The notes below the pieces were generated by a model, which did no database searches, was not told where the DNA came from, and worked only from the letters and a program-made list of their open reading frames with translations. From an uncultured Anaerolineales bacterium (GTDB taxonomy: Bacteria > Chloroflexota > Anaerolineae > Anaerolineales > Villigracilaceae), in the NCBI GenBank assembly GCA_949319575.1, contig CASGHD010000074.1:1-53447 (forward strand): DNA of 53,447 nucleotides, written 5' to 3'. Position 1 is the first letter of the stretch, and each line of letters begins with the position of its first letter. The translations under genes were made by a program, and so were the position numbers. This document shows, one piece after another, positions 15,205 through 23,330 of the stretch.

Positions 15205-17089
15205 ATTGCCCATGCCTACTCAACTAATCACAGGAAACGAAGCGATCGCTTTGGGGATGGTGGAACAGGGTTGCCGCGTGGTGACCGCCTACCCTGGCAC
15301 GCCGAGCTCTGAAATTCTGGCGGGGGTCATCAAATATAAGAAGCGACTCAGCCGCGATGTGTACACAGAGTGGTCGGTCAATGAGAAGGTGGCGTTTGAG
15401 GTGGCGCTCGCTGCCAGTTGGACGGGACTGCGCGCCGCTGTGGCGATGAAACAGGTGGGGTTGAACGTCGCCTCCGATCCGCTGTTTAGCGCGGCGTACA
15501 CAGGCGTCAAAGGCGGATTCGTCATCATCCCCGCCGACGATCCTGGACCGCATTCCTCCCAGACCGAACAAGATTCACGATTGCTGGCGCTCACCGCCAA
15601 AGTGCCCGTGTTTGACCCATCCACGCCGGCGGAGGCGCGGGAGATGATCAAAGATGCATTCGCGCTTTCGGAACGCTACAGGATTCCTGTCATCGTTCGC
15701 CCGACAACGCGCCTGTGTCACGCCGTCAGCCCGAACGAGGTGGACGAATCCGCGCCCGACGAAAAAATTCCATCCGTCAAATTTCAGAAAGACCCAGTCC
15801 ATTGGACTGCCACCCCCAAACTGCGCTTCAAACTTCATACCGAACTCAACCAAAAACTGAGCGACATCACCGCCGAGTTTTCCAAATCGAAATATAACGA
15901 AACGATAGACGCCAACATCAACGGCGCGATCGGAATCATCGCCTCAGGCGTCGCGTTCCACACCGCCCAACAAGCGCTGACCGAGCTGGGCGCCCGCGTT
16001 CCCATGCTCAAAATTGGGACGCCGTTCCCGCTGCCATTATCTTTAATCGAAAATTTTTGCGCGTCGGTCAAAACTGTCGTCGTGTTGGAAGAGCCAGACA
16101 CCTGTATCGAATTGCAAATCGCGGACCGCAACAACGTGAAGGGACGGCTCGACGGCGCGGTTCCCAACGCGGGCGAGTTGACGCCCGAAGTGATGTTCTC
16201 GGTCTTGCACAAAATCTTCGCCCACGCGGGGATACAAGTCAACGCCGCGCCTGAGGATAACGAACTGAGCGCGTTCATCAAAACGCTTTCCCTGCCCGTG
16301 AGGCGACCGCGCCTCTGCCCTGGTTGTTCGCATCGCTCCGCGTTTTACGCCATGAAGCGAACGTTCGGTCCGCGCGCCATTTACCCTGGCGATATCGGCT
16401 GTTACACGCTGGGAACGAACCTCCGCGCGGTGGATACCTTCGTGGACATGGGCGCTTCGATCACGATGGCGAACGGATTCTTCCAAGCCAACCGACTCGC
16501 CAACGACGAGCGCGTCATCATGGCGACCATCGGCGATTCGACCTTCCTGCATTCGGGCATCCCGCCGCTGATCAACGCCGTCCACACGGGAGCGCGGTTT
16601 GTGTTGTTGATTCTCGATAATCACACCACCGCCATGACGGGTTTCCAGCCAACCGCCGCGAACGATTATCTGGCAGACGGCTCCGAGGCGCCGCGCAAAG
16701 TTTCCATCCCCGATCTCGTCCGCGCCTGCGGAGTGGAATACCTCAAAGTGACCGACCCGTATGAGCAGGAGGATTTCGCCGACATCCTGAAAGACGCGCA
16801 GGCGCACGCGCAATCTCCTAGCGGAGGCGTGGCGGTGGTCATCGCGGACCGTCCGTGCGTTTTATACGACAAGGAGCCGATTCTGGAGAATCCGCTTCCC
16901 GTCATCATCACCGAAGAATGCGACGGATGCCGCTTCTGCACCGAAGCCTTCGAGTGCCCCGCGCTGGTTCTGCGCGCCGACGGCAGCCGCGTGGATATTG
17001 ATTACACCATCTGCGTGGACTGCGGTCAGTGCATTGACGCCTGCCACAAGGGATTCATCGTGCCGAAGATCGCGGAGATGGTTGGCTGA
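15197..17089 (+). CDS. iorA: Indolepyruvate:ferredoxin oxidoreductase alpha subunit (copy 1)
   Basis: With IorB it decarboxylates aryl pyruvates to aryl-acetyl-CoA, reducing ferredoxin. About 630 residues: an N-terminal pyruvate-oxidoreductase-like domain (GNEAIALGMVEQGCRVVTAYPGTPSSE), a central TPP domain (CPGCSHRSAF; DIGCYTLG; IGDSTFLHSGIPP; LDNHTTAMTG), and two C-terminal 4Fe-4S motifs (CDGCRFCTEAFEC and CVDCGQCIDAC). The start at 15197 overlaps the ParB-like gene's stop; M at 15212 is also possible. Its neighbours (TrpB2, aminotransferase) point to indolepyruvate as substrate and indoleacetyl-CoA as product, which would remove the need for an indoleacetate-CoA ligase. Confidence 0.9.
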   Translation: MSELPMPTQLITGNEAIALGMVEQGCRVVTAYPGTPSSEILAGVIKYKKRLSRDVYTEWSVNEKVAFEVALAASWTGLRAAVAMKQVGLNVASDPLFSAAYTGVKGGFVIIPADDPGPHSSQTEQDSRLLALTAKVPVFDPSTPAEAREMIKDAFALSERYRIPVIVRPTTRLCHAVSPNEVDESAPDEKIPSVKFQKDPVHWTATPKLRFKLHTELNQKLSDITAEFSKSKYNETIDANINGAIGIIASGVAFHTAQQALTELGARVPMLKIGTPFPLPLSLIENFCASVKTVVVLEEPDTCIELQIADRNNVKGRLDGAVPNAGELTPEVMFSVLHKIFAHAGIQVNAAPEDNELSAFIKTLSLPVRRPRLCPGCSHRSAFYAMKRTFGPRAIYPGDIGCYTLGTNLRAVDTFVDMGASITMANGFFQANRLANDERVIMATIGDSTFLHSGIPPLINAVHTGARFVLLILDNHTTAMTGFQPTAANDYLADGSEAPRKVSIPDLVRACGVEYLKVTDPYEQEDFADILKDAQAHAQSPSGGVAVVIADRPCVLYDKEPILENPLPVIITEECDGCRFCTEAFECPALVLRADGSRVDIDYTICVDCGQCIDACHKGFIVPKIAEMVG

Positions 17090-17108
17090 TATGGGATGGA
17101 AAAACCAA

Positions 17109-17185
17109 TTTAATCACAAAGCACACGAAGGTCACAAAGGAAGTGCGTCTGCAAGATTAGCCGTCTTCTCCCCTTCGTGTTTAAT
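17109..17185. repeat. CACGAAGGTCACAAAGG-type repeat
   Basis: ATCACAAAGCACACGAAGGTCACAAAGG followed by an inverted CCCCTTCGTGTTT. The family recurs at 17789-17880, 26850-26935, 28614-28677 and 47978-48050. Confidence 0.65.
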
Positions 17186-17206
17186 TCCTTATTCCTTTGG
17201 CGAATC

Positions 17207-17854
17207 ATGAACCCAACCTCAACCAATGAACGCAAGGTCATCATCACGGGCATTGGCGGGCAGGGGATCGTCTTCCTCACGCGCCTGTTCTCGCAAACCG
17301 CGCTCGATCTGGGGCTGGGCGTGGTGGTCTCCGAAACGCATGGGATGAGCCAGCGCGGCGGCTCGGTCATCTCGCACCTCAAGATCAACGGAAGCGACGC
17401 GCCGTTGATCCAGCGCGGCTCTGCGGATGTGATGATCGCCATGGATCCAGGCGAAGCCATGCAAAACCTCGACTTCATGCGGCGCGGCGGGACGGTCTTC
17501 GTCAACAGCGCCGAAGGGTTGCATGAAAGCCTCGCGCCACATCTCGAACGGCTGGACATCCGCGTTTTGAATCATCCCGCCACTGCAACTGCCGTTGAGT
17601 TGGGCTCGCCCGCCGCCGCGAATATCGTGCTGGCGGGGTTCGTCGCGGCGTTTTTCATTTTGGGGCTTCCATACGAAAACATGATTCAAACGCTCAAACA
17701 AATCTCGAAGAAGGGAAGCGAGAAAAATTTGCAGGCGATCAACGCGGGTTTCGAGGCGGGGCAAAAAATAAATGAGGAAAAACTCAAACACAAAGGACAC
17801 GAAGCACACACAGGGAAGGAAGGAAATCAAGTTGTGAGCGTTTCTCCTTCGTGA
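17207..17854 (+). CDS. iorB: Indolepyruvate:ferredoxin oxidoreductase beta subunit (copy 1)
   Basis: Gamma-type domain partner of IorA. The 215 residues have the family N-terminus IITGIGGQGIVFLTRLF, the VSETHGMSQRGGSV block and a C-terminal helical part. The ATG at 17207 is preferred to an in-frame GTG at 17177 that lies in the intergenic repeat. The last 20 or so residues (from KLKHKGHEAH) are translated from a CACAAAGGACACGAAG repeat, so the ancestral stop seems to have been replaced by one inside the repeat. Confidence 0.88.
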   Translation: MNPTSTNERKVIITGIGGQGIVFLTRLFSQTALDLGLGVVVSETHGMSQRGGSVISHLKINGSDAPLIQRGSADVMIAMDPGEAMQNLDFMRRGGTVFVNSAEGLHESLAPHLERLDIRVLNHPATATAVELGSPAAANIVLAGFVAAFFILGLPYENMIQTLKQISKKGSEKNLQAINAGFEAGQKINEEKLKHKGHEAHTGKEGNQVVSVSPS

Positions 17855-17880
17855 CCTTAGTGACCTTCGTGGTTAAAAGG
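17789..17880. repeat. CACGAAGCACACA-type repeat overlapping the iorB 3' end
   Basis: ACACAAAGGACACGAAGCACAC is matched inversely by CTTCGTGACCTTAGTGACCTTCGTGG. The first part encodes the extra tail of the upstream protein. Confidence 0.7.
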
Positions 17881-17892
17881 TTCTAAATTTTC

Positions 17893-18738
17893 ATGAACTC
17901 ATTCGATCACTTCACCCCCGCCACACTGACCGAGGCTCTTTCGATATTGGCCGAGCGCAACGGCAACGCCTCGATCATTGCGGGCGGCACCGATTTGCTT
18001 CTCAGGGTCAAGAATCACATCGTTAAGCCCGCCGCCGTGCTTAACGTCAAACGCGTCCCCGAACTGCGCGCGTTGTCGTTCGACTCAAATGAAGGATTGC
18101 GCGTCGGCGCTCTCACCACGCTGAGGGATTTAACCCGCTCGCCGCTCATCCGCGACTGTTATCCTGTGCTCGCTTCGGCGGCTGGATTGATGGCGTCGGA
18201 GCAGATTCGCAGTCTTGCGACGCTGGGCGGCAACTTGTGCAACGCTTCGCCATCCGCAGACCTCGCCCCGCCTCTCATCGCCCTTGATGCTGTCGCCTGT
18301 CTCGTCAGCCTTTCCTCCGAGCGACAGATTCCGCTCGCCGAATTTTTTACGGGACCTGGCAGATCTGTTTTGCAAAAGGGCGAGTTGTTGAAAGAGATCA
18401 TCGTTCCACCGCCGCAGGGAAAGACGGCGTATCTCAAACATTCGCCGCGCGCGTTCATGGACATTGCCATCGTCGGCGCCGCTGTGCGGATTCAACAACA
18501 GGGCGGCAAATGCCAGCAGGCGAGAATCGTGTTGGGGGCGGTCGCGCCAACTCCACTTCGGGTGAGAAGCGGGGAAGAGTCGCTGGAGGGGCAAACGCTC
18601 ACAAGCGAGGTCATCCGCCAAGCCGCGAAAATATCCGCCGAGTCGTGTTCCCCCATCAGCGACGTGAGAAGCGCGGCGTGGTATCGCAAACGGATGGTGG
18701 AAGTTTTGGTTCGCAGAGGTATCGAGGCGACGTTATGA
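17893..18738 (+). CDS. Molybdenum hydroxylase, FAD subunit (CoxM-like)
   Basis: FAD-binding subunit of a xanthine-dehydrogenase-family enzyme that hydroxylates aromatic or N-heterocyclic carbon with water. The 281 residues show AGGTDLLLR (FAD pyrophosphate), QIRSLATLGGNLCNASPSAD and the CO-dehydrogenase-flavoprotein C-terminal domain ending RKRMVEVLVRRG. It overlaps the 2Fe-2S subunit gene by four bases. In the proposed pathway the complex adds oxygen at C2 of the indole ring of indoleacetyl-CoA; substrate specificity is inferred only from context. Confidence 0.92.
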   Translation: MNSFDHFTPATLTEALSILAERNGNASIIAGGTDLLLRVKNHIVKPAAVLNVKRVPELRALSFDSNEGLRVGALTTLRDLTRSPLIRDCYPVLASAAGLMASEQIRSLATLGGNLCNASPSADLAPPLIALDAVACLVSLSSERQIPLAEFFTGPGRSVLQKGELLKEIIVPPPQGKTAYLKHSPRAFMDIAIVGAAVRIQQQGGKCQQARIVLGAVAPTPLRVRSGEESLEGQTLTSEVIRQAAKISAESCSPISDVRSAAWYRKRMVEVLVRRGIEATL

Positions 18739-19202
18739 AAACGCTGATTACGCTTAATATTAACGGCGATGCGCGTGAAATTTATATTGACGCGCGGCGA
18801 AGTTTGCTGGATATTCTGCGGGACGAACTCGCGCTGATGGGCGCGCATCGCGGGTGCGACTCGGGCGATTGCGGCGCGTGCACGGTCATCGTCAACGGAC
18901 AGCCCGTGACCTCGTGCATGATGCTGGCGGCGGATTGGAACGGCGCGGAGATTCTCACAGTGGAGGGGATGGCGAAAGACGGGCAGTTGCATCCCATCCA
19001 GCGCGCGCTGGTCGAGAAGGGCGGCATCCAGTGCGGCTTTTGCACGCCAGGTTTTGTGATGAACATCAAGGCGTTGCTGGATGAAAACCCGAAGCCGACC
19101 GAAGCCGAAGCGCGGGCGTGGCTGGCGGGGAATCTCTGCCGATGCACGGGCTACGCAAAAATTATCGAAGCAGTGATGAGCGTTGCGGAGGAATCGGCAT
19201 GA
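18735..19202 (+). CDS. Molybdenum hydroxylase, 2Fe-2S subunit (CoxS-like)
   Basis: A 155-residue electron-transfer subunit with two 2Fe-2S clusters. The plant-type cluster ligands are in GCDSGDCGACTV and the later SC near residue 59; the second cluster is in QCGFCTPG and CRCTGY. Length and motif order match the family. Four-base ATGA overlaps on both sides tie it to the M and L subunits. Electrons would pass from the Mo site through these clusters to FAD. Confidence 0.95.
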   Translation: MKTLITLNINGDAREIYIDARRSLLDILRDELALMGAHRGCDSGDCGACTVIVNGQPVTSCMMLAADWNGAEILTVEGMAKDGQLHPIQRALVEKGGIQCGFCTPGFVMNIKALLDENPKPTEAEARAWLAGNLCRCTGYAKIIEAVMSVAEESA

Positions 19203-21577
19203 CGGACGCGCTCATCGGTCAACGCGTTCCCAAACTGGACGCGCCCAGCAAGGCGGCGGGCAAGACCATCTACGGTCATGATGTGCGCCTGCCAAGCATG
19301 TTGCACGGGCGTATTTTATATTCGCGTTACGCTCATGCAAAAATCATCCGCATGGATACCTCTCGCGCCGAAAAATTGCGCGGCGTCAAATGCGTGTTGA
19401 CCCCGAAAGATAACCCGCCGCATCGGTTTGGCTACGGCAAGGATAACAAGCCGTTCAAGGATATTGCGCGGAGTCTGCGCGACGAGATCGCGGGCGTGGT
19501 CGCAACCGACGCCGACATCGCCGAAGAAGCGTTGTCGCTTATCGAAGTGGATTACGAACTGTTGCCGAATATCTTTTCGCCGCGCGAGGCGCTAAGCGAA
19601 GGCGCGTTGTTGATTCATCCCGAACACAAGTCGAATCTGTTTCAACGCTACAACTACTCGCACGGTGATCTGGCGCAAGGCGAGAGCGAGTCGGCGGTGG
19701 TGGTGGAAGAAAAATTCCTGCTTCCGTACGTCTCGCATGTGTGCATGGAGACTAGCGTGGTCGTGGCGCAGTTCGATCATCGGGATCATCTGACGCTGTG
19801 GAGCACAACGCAAATTCCGTTTTTGTTACAGCGCGATTTGTCTGAAGCGTTGGGCATTCCTGGGAGCAACGTCCGCATCATTCAAACCGCCGTCGGCGGC
19901 GCGTTCGGGCGCGGACTGGACATCTATCCCTACGAACCCATTGCGGCGTTGATGTCGCGCAAGACGGGTCAGCCCGTGCGTGTGGCGTTTTCGCGCGAGG
20001 AGGAATTTTTGGCGGGACCTGCGCGTCAGCCAGCGGAAGTGACCGTGCGGGCGGGCGCGAAAGCGGACGGAACGCTGACGTTCAGGGATGCGTCGTGCAT
20101 GTTGGACATCGGCGCGTATGTTTCGTGGGGAACGGTCACGCCGCTGGTGATGATGGAGACCACCGCTTCGCTGTATCAAGTGCCGCACGCGCGCTTTACG
20201 GCGGATTGCGTTTACACCAATAACCTTATCACTGGCGCGATGCGCGGATACGGCAATCCGCAATCTACGTTCTTCATCGAGACGCTGATGGATCGTCTCG
20301 CCGAAGCGTTGAAGATGGACCCTGTGAACTTCCGCATCATGAACGCGAACGTCCCCAACTCCGAGACGCCGCAGGGATTGGTCATCACGTCCTGCGGGTT
20401 GAAGGAATGTCTCGAAGCGGTCGCGGCGAGCGCGGACTCAGCAAGGATGAATGTTTATCCTGAGCGAAGTCGAAGGAATGAAGGAGGAAGGCTTGTCCTG
20501 AGCGAAGTCGAAGGGATGACTGTAACCGCCAACATTAAACCTTCCCCTTTCAACCTTCAACCTCCACACATCAAGCGCGGAATCGGATTCGCCTCCACGC
20601 TGAACGTCGGCGGCGGGGCGCGCATCTATCGCAGCGACGGGTGCGGGGCGACGGTCAAAGTGGATGACTTCGGTCACGTCACGCTGGTGACTGGCTCGAC
20701 GGAAATCGGTCAGGGTTCGGAGACGGCGCTGGCGCAAATCGTCGCGCAGACGCTGGGCGTGAAAATCGAAAACATCACGGTGTTGAACAGCGATACCGAC
20801 ATCAAGCCCTGGGATGTGGGAGTCCATGCCAGCCGAACGACGTTCATCGCGGGCAACGCCGCATACCTCGCCGCAGTGGACGCGCGGAATCAAATCTTCG
20901 AGACGGCGGCGCAACTGCTCGGCGTCGGCGTGGATCAACTGTCCGCGAGCGCGGGGCAGGTCACAGTCAGGGATGAAGCGGGGAAGTCCATCTCATTGGA
21001 GCAGGTTGCTCGTCGTCGTCACTTCAAAGAAGGCGGCAAGGTCATCCTCGGCGAGGGCTGGTACGACCCGCCGACTCAACTGGTGGACAAGGACACGTAC
21101 AAAGGAAATATTTCGGCGGCGTATGGCTTCGGCGCGCAAATGGCGGAAGTGGAAGTGGACATCGAAACGGGCAAGGTGCGCGTGCTACGGCTGGCGTGCG
21201 CGAACGATGTCGGTCATGCGATCAACCCGATGGCTGTCGAAGGTCAGATCGAAGGCGGGGCGCAGATGGGACTCGGTTACGCGTTGACCGAAGAGTTGAT
21301 CGTGAAAGATGGCAAGGTGTTGAACCCCGACCTGCTCGATTATCGTTTGTTTACATCCGCCGATATGCCGATCATCGAAACGCGCATCATCGAGACCGAC
21401 GACCCCGGCGGTCCATTCGGCGCGAAGGGCGTGGGCGAGATGGGCGGCACGCCAACCGCCGCCGCGATTGCAAACGCGATCTACGACGCGGTGGGCGTGC
21501 GCATGACTCAACTGCCGATGACGCCCGAGCGAGTCTTGGCAGCGTTGGATGAAAAAGAGAAGAGAGCAAGAGTCTAA
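19199..21577 (+). CDS. Molybdenum hydroxylase, catalytic Mo subunit (CoxL/HcrA-like)
   Basis: The 792-residue large subunit binds the molybdopterin cofactor. Visible motifs are the N-terminal GQRVPKLDAPSKAAGKTIYG, QTAVGGAFGRG, the AMRGYGNPQ loop and the catalytic glutamate in GAKGVGEMGG. The CO-dehydrogenase loop AYxCSFR is absent, so it is a hydroxylase rather than CO dehydrogenase. Bases about 20445-20572 form an in-frame insert containing two copies of a genomic palindromic repeat (see findings). A few residues seem missing near RDEIAGVVATDAD, where relatives have YVGDxVAAV. Overlap with the 2Fe-2S gene supports the ATG at 19199. Confidence 0.92.
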   Translation: MTDALIGQRVPKLDAPSKAAGKTIYGHDVRLPSMLHGRILYSRYAHAKIIRMDTSRAEKLRGVKCVLTPKDNPPHRFGYGKDNKPFKDIARSLRDEIAGVVATDADIAEEALSLIEVDYELLPNIFSPREALSEGALLIHPEHKSNLFQRYNYSHGDLAQGESESAVVVEEKFLLPYVSHVCMETSVVVAQFDHRDHLTLWSTTQIPFLLQRDLSEALGIPGSNVRIIQTAVGGAFGRGLDIYPYEPIAALMSRKTGQPVRVAFSREEEFLAGPARQPAEVTVRAGAKADGTLTFRDASCMLDIGAYVSWGTVTPLVMMETTASLYQVPHARFTADCVYTNNLITGAMRGYGNPQSTFFIETLMDRLAEALKMDPVNFRIMNANVPNSETPQGLVITSCGLKECLEAVAASADSARMNVYPERSRRNEGGRLVLSEVEGMTVTANIKPSPFNLQPPHIKRGIGFASTLNVGGGARIYRSDGCGATVKVDDFGHVTLVTGSTEIGQGSETALAQIVAQTLGVKIENITVLNSDTDIKPWDVGVHASRTTFIAGNAAYLAAVDARNQIFETAAQLLGVGVDQLSASAGQVTVRDEAGKSISLEQVARRRHFKEGGKVILGEGWYDPPTQLVDKDTYKGNISAAYGFGAQMAEVEVDIETGKVRVLRLACANDVGHAINPMAVEGQIEGGAQMGLGYALTEELIVKDGKVLNPDLLDYRLFTSADMPIIETRIIETDDPGGPFGAKGVGEMGGTPTAAAIANAIYDAVGVRMTQLPMTPERVLAALDEKEKRARV
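20445..20572. repeat. Repeat insertion inside the Mo-subunit gene
   Basis: Two direct copies of TCCTGAGCGAAGTCGAAGG (20458-20476 and 20496-20514), followed by CCTTTCAACCTTCAACC-type simple sequence. The stretch is read in frame as about 42 extra residues (VYPERSRRNE, LVLSEVEG). Confidence 0.8.
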
Positions 21578-21579
21578 CC

Positions 21580-21640
21580 ACTGAGACACGGAGAAAAAAT
21601 TAAGAGAAACTCCGTGGCTCAGTATCTCTGTGGTTCAAGC
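21580..21640. repeat. Inverted repeat, CTGAGACACGGAG family
   Basis: ACCACTGAGACACGGAG faces CTCCGTGGCTCAGTATCTCTGTGGTT in the gap before the aminotransferase gene. Confidence 0.75.
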
Positions 21641-21692
21641 CTTTGGAGTTTAACATGATCCGATTTTCTTCCATCGGAAGGAGAAAGAAATA

Positions 21693-22814
21693 ATGACGAA
21701 ACCCCGCTTCAACCCCGACCTGTTGACTGTTCCGCTGTATGTGGCGGGCAGGAGCATTCAGGAGATTCGCGAAAAGTATGGGCTTGAAAAGATCGTCAAG
21801 CTTGCTTCGAATGAAAGCCCAGTGGGTTCGTCTCCGCTTGCGATTCAAGCCGCGCTGGAGATGATGACGGAGGCGCATCGCTACCCTGGCGTGGGAGATG
21901 TGAACCTGCGCCGAAAGTTGGCGGCGCGGTTTGGGCGCGGCTTCACGGAAAATAATTTTCTGATCGGCAACGGCGCGACGGACCTGCTGAGGATGATCAC
22001 GCAGGCGTTCACCTTCGACGGCGGCAATAACGTCATGGCAGATGCGACCTTCCCGATGTATCGCATCCTGACGACCACGTTCAGCGGAGAGAGCCGAATC
22101 ATTCCGCTTCTCCCAAACCACCGCTTCGATCTTGACGCGATGCTTGCCGCGATTGACGACGACACGCGCATCGTCTTTCTCTGCACGCCGAACAACCCCA
22201 CCGGGATGATCATCACTCAGAGCCAATTCGACTACTTTATGAGTCGCGTCCCTGAGCATGTGATCGTGGTGATGGACGAGTCGTATCATGACTACGTGAC
22301 CGATCCTTCCCACGCGGAAAGTTTGGAGTACATCGAACAGGGGCGCAACGTCATCGTCCTGCGGAGTTTTTCCAAGGCTTCGGGTCTGGCGAACCTGCGG
22401 GTGGGATACATGGTCGCCTCCGCCGAATTGACGGAGTATGCGCGCCACGCGCTTTTGCCGTTCAACACCAGCGACATTGCCCTGTGCGCCGCCGCCGCCA
22501 GCATAGACGACGACGAGTACAACGAACTTCAGCGCAAAACGGTTTTGAACGGGCGCGATTATTTTGAATCGGCGTTTGCCGATTTAGACCTGCAAGCCAT
22601 TCCGAGCCAGGCGAACTTTGTGGCGATCGTCTCGCCGCCGCTGGGTTCGGCGCGCCTGACGGAATTGCTTTTACAGCGCGGATTCATCGTCCGCGAGTTG
22701 ACCACGTTCGGGATGAAGAACGCCGTCCGCGTTAGCGTGGGAACGATGGAAGAAAACATGGCGTTCGCGCAAGCTCTCAAACTCATCTTTGAAACGGAAG
22801 GAGTCGCCGCGTGA
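21693..22814 (+). CDS. PLP aminotransferase, HisC/aromatic type (class I/II)
   Basis: The 373-residue fold-type I enzyme resembles histidinol-phosphate aminotransferases: KLASNESPVGSS, the NNPTG substrate loop (CTPNNPTGMI), the Asp/Tyr pair in VMDESYHDYV and the PLP lysine in SFSKASGLANLRVGY, then a conserved Arg in VRVSVGT. A housekeeping HisC is unlikely here; beside IorAB and TrpB2 it is best read as a tryptophan (aromatic amino acid) aminotransferase giving indolepyruvate. AAGGAG precedes the ATG. It overlaps the next gene by four bases. Confidence 0.85.
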   Translation: MTKPRFNPDLLTVPLYVAGRSIQEIREKYGLEKIVKLASNESPVGSSPLAIQAALEMMTEAHRYPGVGDVNLRRKLAARFGRGFTENNFLIGNGATDLLRMITQAFTFDGGNNVMADATFPMYRILTTTFSGESRIIPLLPNHRFDLDAMLAAIDDDTRIVFLCTPNNPTGMIITQSQFDYFMSRVPEHVIVVMDESYHDYVTDPSHAESLEYIEQGRNVIVLRSFSKASGLANLRVGYMVASAELTEYARHALLPFNTSDIALCAAAASIDDDEYNELQRKTVLNGRDYFESAFADLDLQAIPSQANFVAIVSPPLGSARLTELLLQRGFIVRELTTFGMKNAVRVSVGTMEENMAFAQALKLIFETEGVAA

Positions 22815-23248
22815 CGTACATCAAGCGCATTGAACGGGTCGCATTGGCTGTGCCAAATTTGGAAGAGGCGAAGAAATTCTTCGAGGATTGGTTCGACGCG
22901 AAATTCCGCGACGAGGAAAATATCGAAGACATGGGCATCCGCTATCGTCCCTTTGAAGTGGGCGAAAGCCTGATGGAATTGCTCGAACCGACGCGCGAAG
23001 ACAGCCCGGTGGCGAAGTTCCTCAAGCGCAACGGCGGACCTGGCGTGCATCACATCACCTACGAGGTGGACGATCTCGACGAAGCCATCGCGGAACTGGA
23101 ACGTCGCGGCGGGCGGATCGCCTACCGTCACACGTATGGCGAAGGCGTGACGTTTGAGGGCAAGGTCTGGCGCGAGGCGTTCGTGCACCCGAAAGATTCG
23201 TTCGGAGTGTTGATCCACCTGGCGGAGAAGAAGGTTGCGCAATCGTAA
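22811..23248 (+). CDS. Methylmalonyl-CoA epimerase-like VOC protein with altered metal site
   Basis: The 145-residue VOC-fold protein resembles methylmalonyl-CoA epimerase (RVALAVPNLEEAKKFF; MELLEPTREDSPVAKFL; GGPGVHHITYEVDDL; HPKDSFGVLI). Two residues expected to bind metal differ: the His of the family DHVAIAV is Arg (IERVALAV), and the Glu of GVLVEL is His (GVLIHL). GTG start overlapping the previous stop. In a pathway with a B12 mutase producing a chiral malonyl-CoA thioester, an epimerase acting on (2-aminobenzyl)malonyl-CoA would fit; the changed ligands may reflect that bulkier substrate or a different role. Confidence 0.8.
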   Translation: MTYIKRIERVALAVPNLEEAKKFFEDWFDAKFRDEENIEDMGIRYRPFEVGESLMELLEPTREDSPVAKFLKRNGGPGVHHITYEVDDLDEAIAELERRGGRIAYRHTYGEGVTFEGKVWREAFVHPKDSFGVLIHLAEKKVAQS

Positions 23249-23261
23249 GCCAAAGATATGA

Positions 23262-23318
23262 ACTACAGAGACACGGAGTCGCAGAGATTAAGAAACTCCG
23301 TGTCTCTGTGTCTAGCAT
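23262..23318. repeat. Inverted repeat, CAGAGACACGGAG family
   Basis: ACAGAGACACGGAGTCGCAGAG faces ACTCCGTGTCTCTGTGTCT just before the CoA-transferase gene. Confidence 0.75.
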
Positions 23319-23330
23319 TTTTTACAGAAT

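Noticed and set aside
17893-21577. Aerobic CO dehydrogenase (coxMSL)
   Set aside because: Subunit order fits, but the Mo subunit lacks the AYxCSFR loop of true CO dehydrogenase; the neighbours suit an aromatic or N-heterocycle hydroxylase.
21693-22814. Histidine biosynthesis gene hisC
   Set aside because: No other his genes are nearby and the gene overlaps a catabolic neighbour; an aromatic aminotransferase role fits better, although the sequence type is HisC-like.
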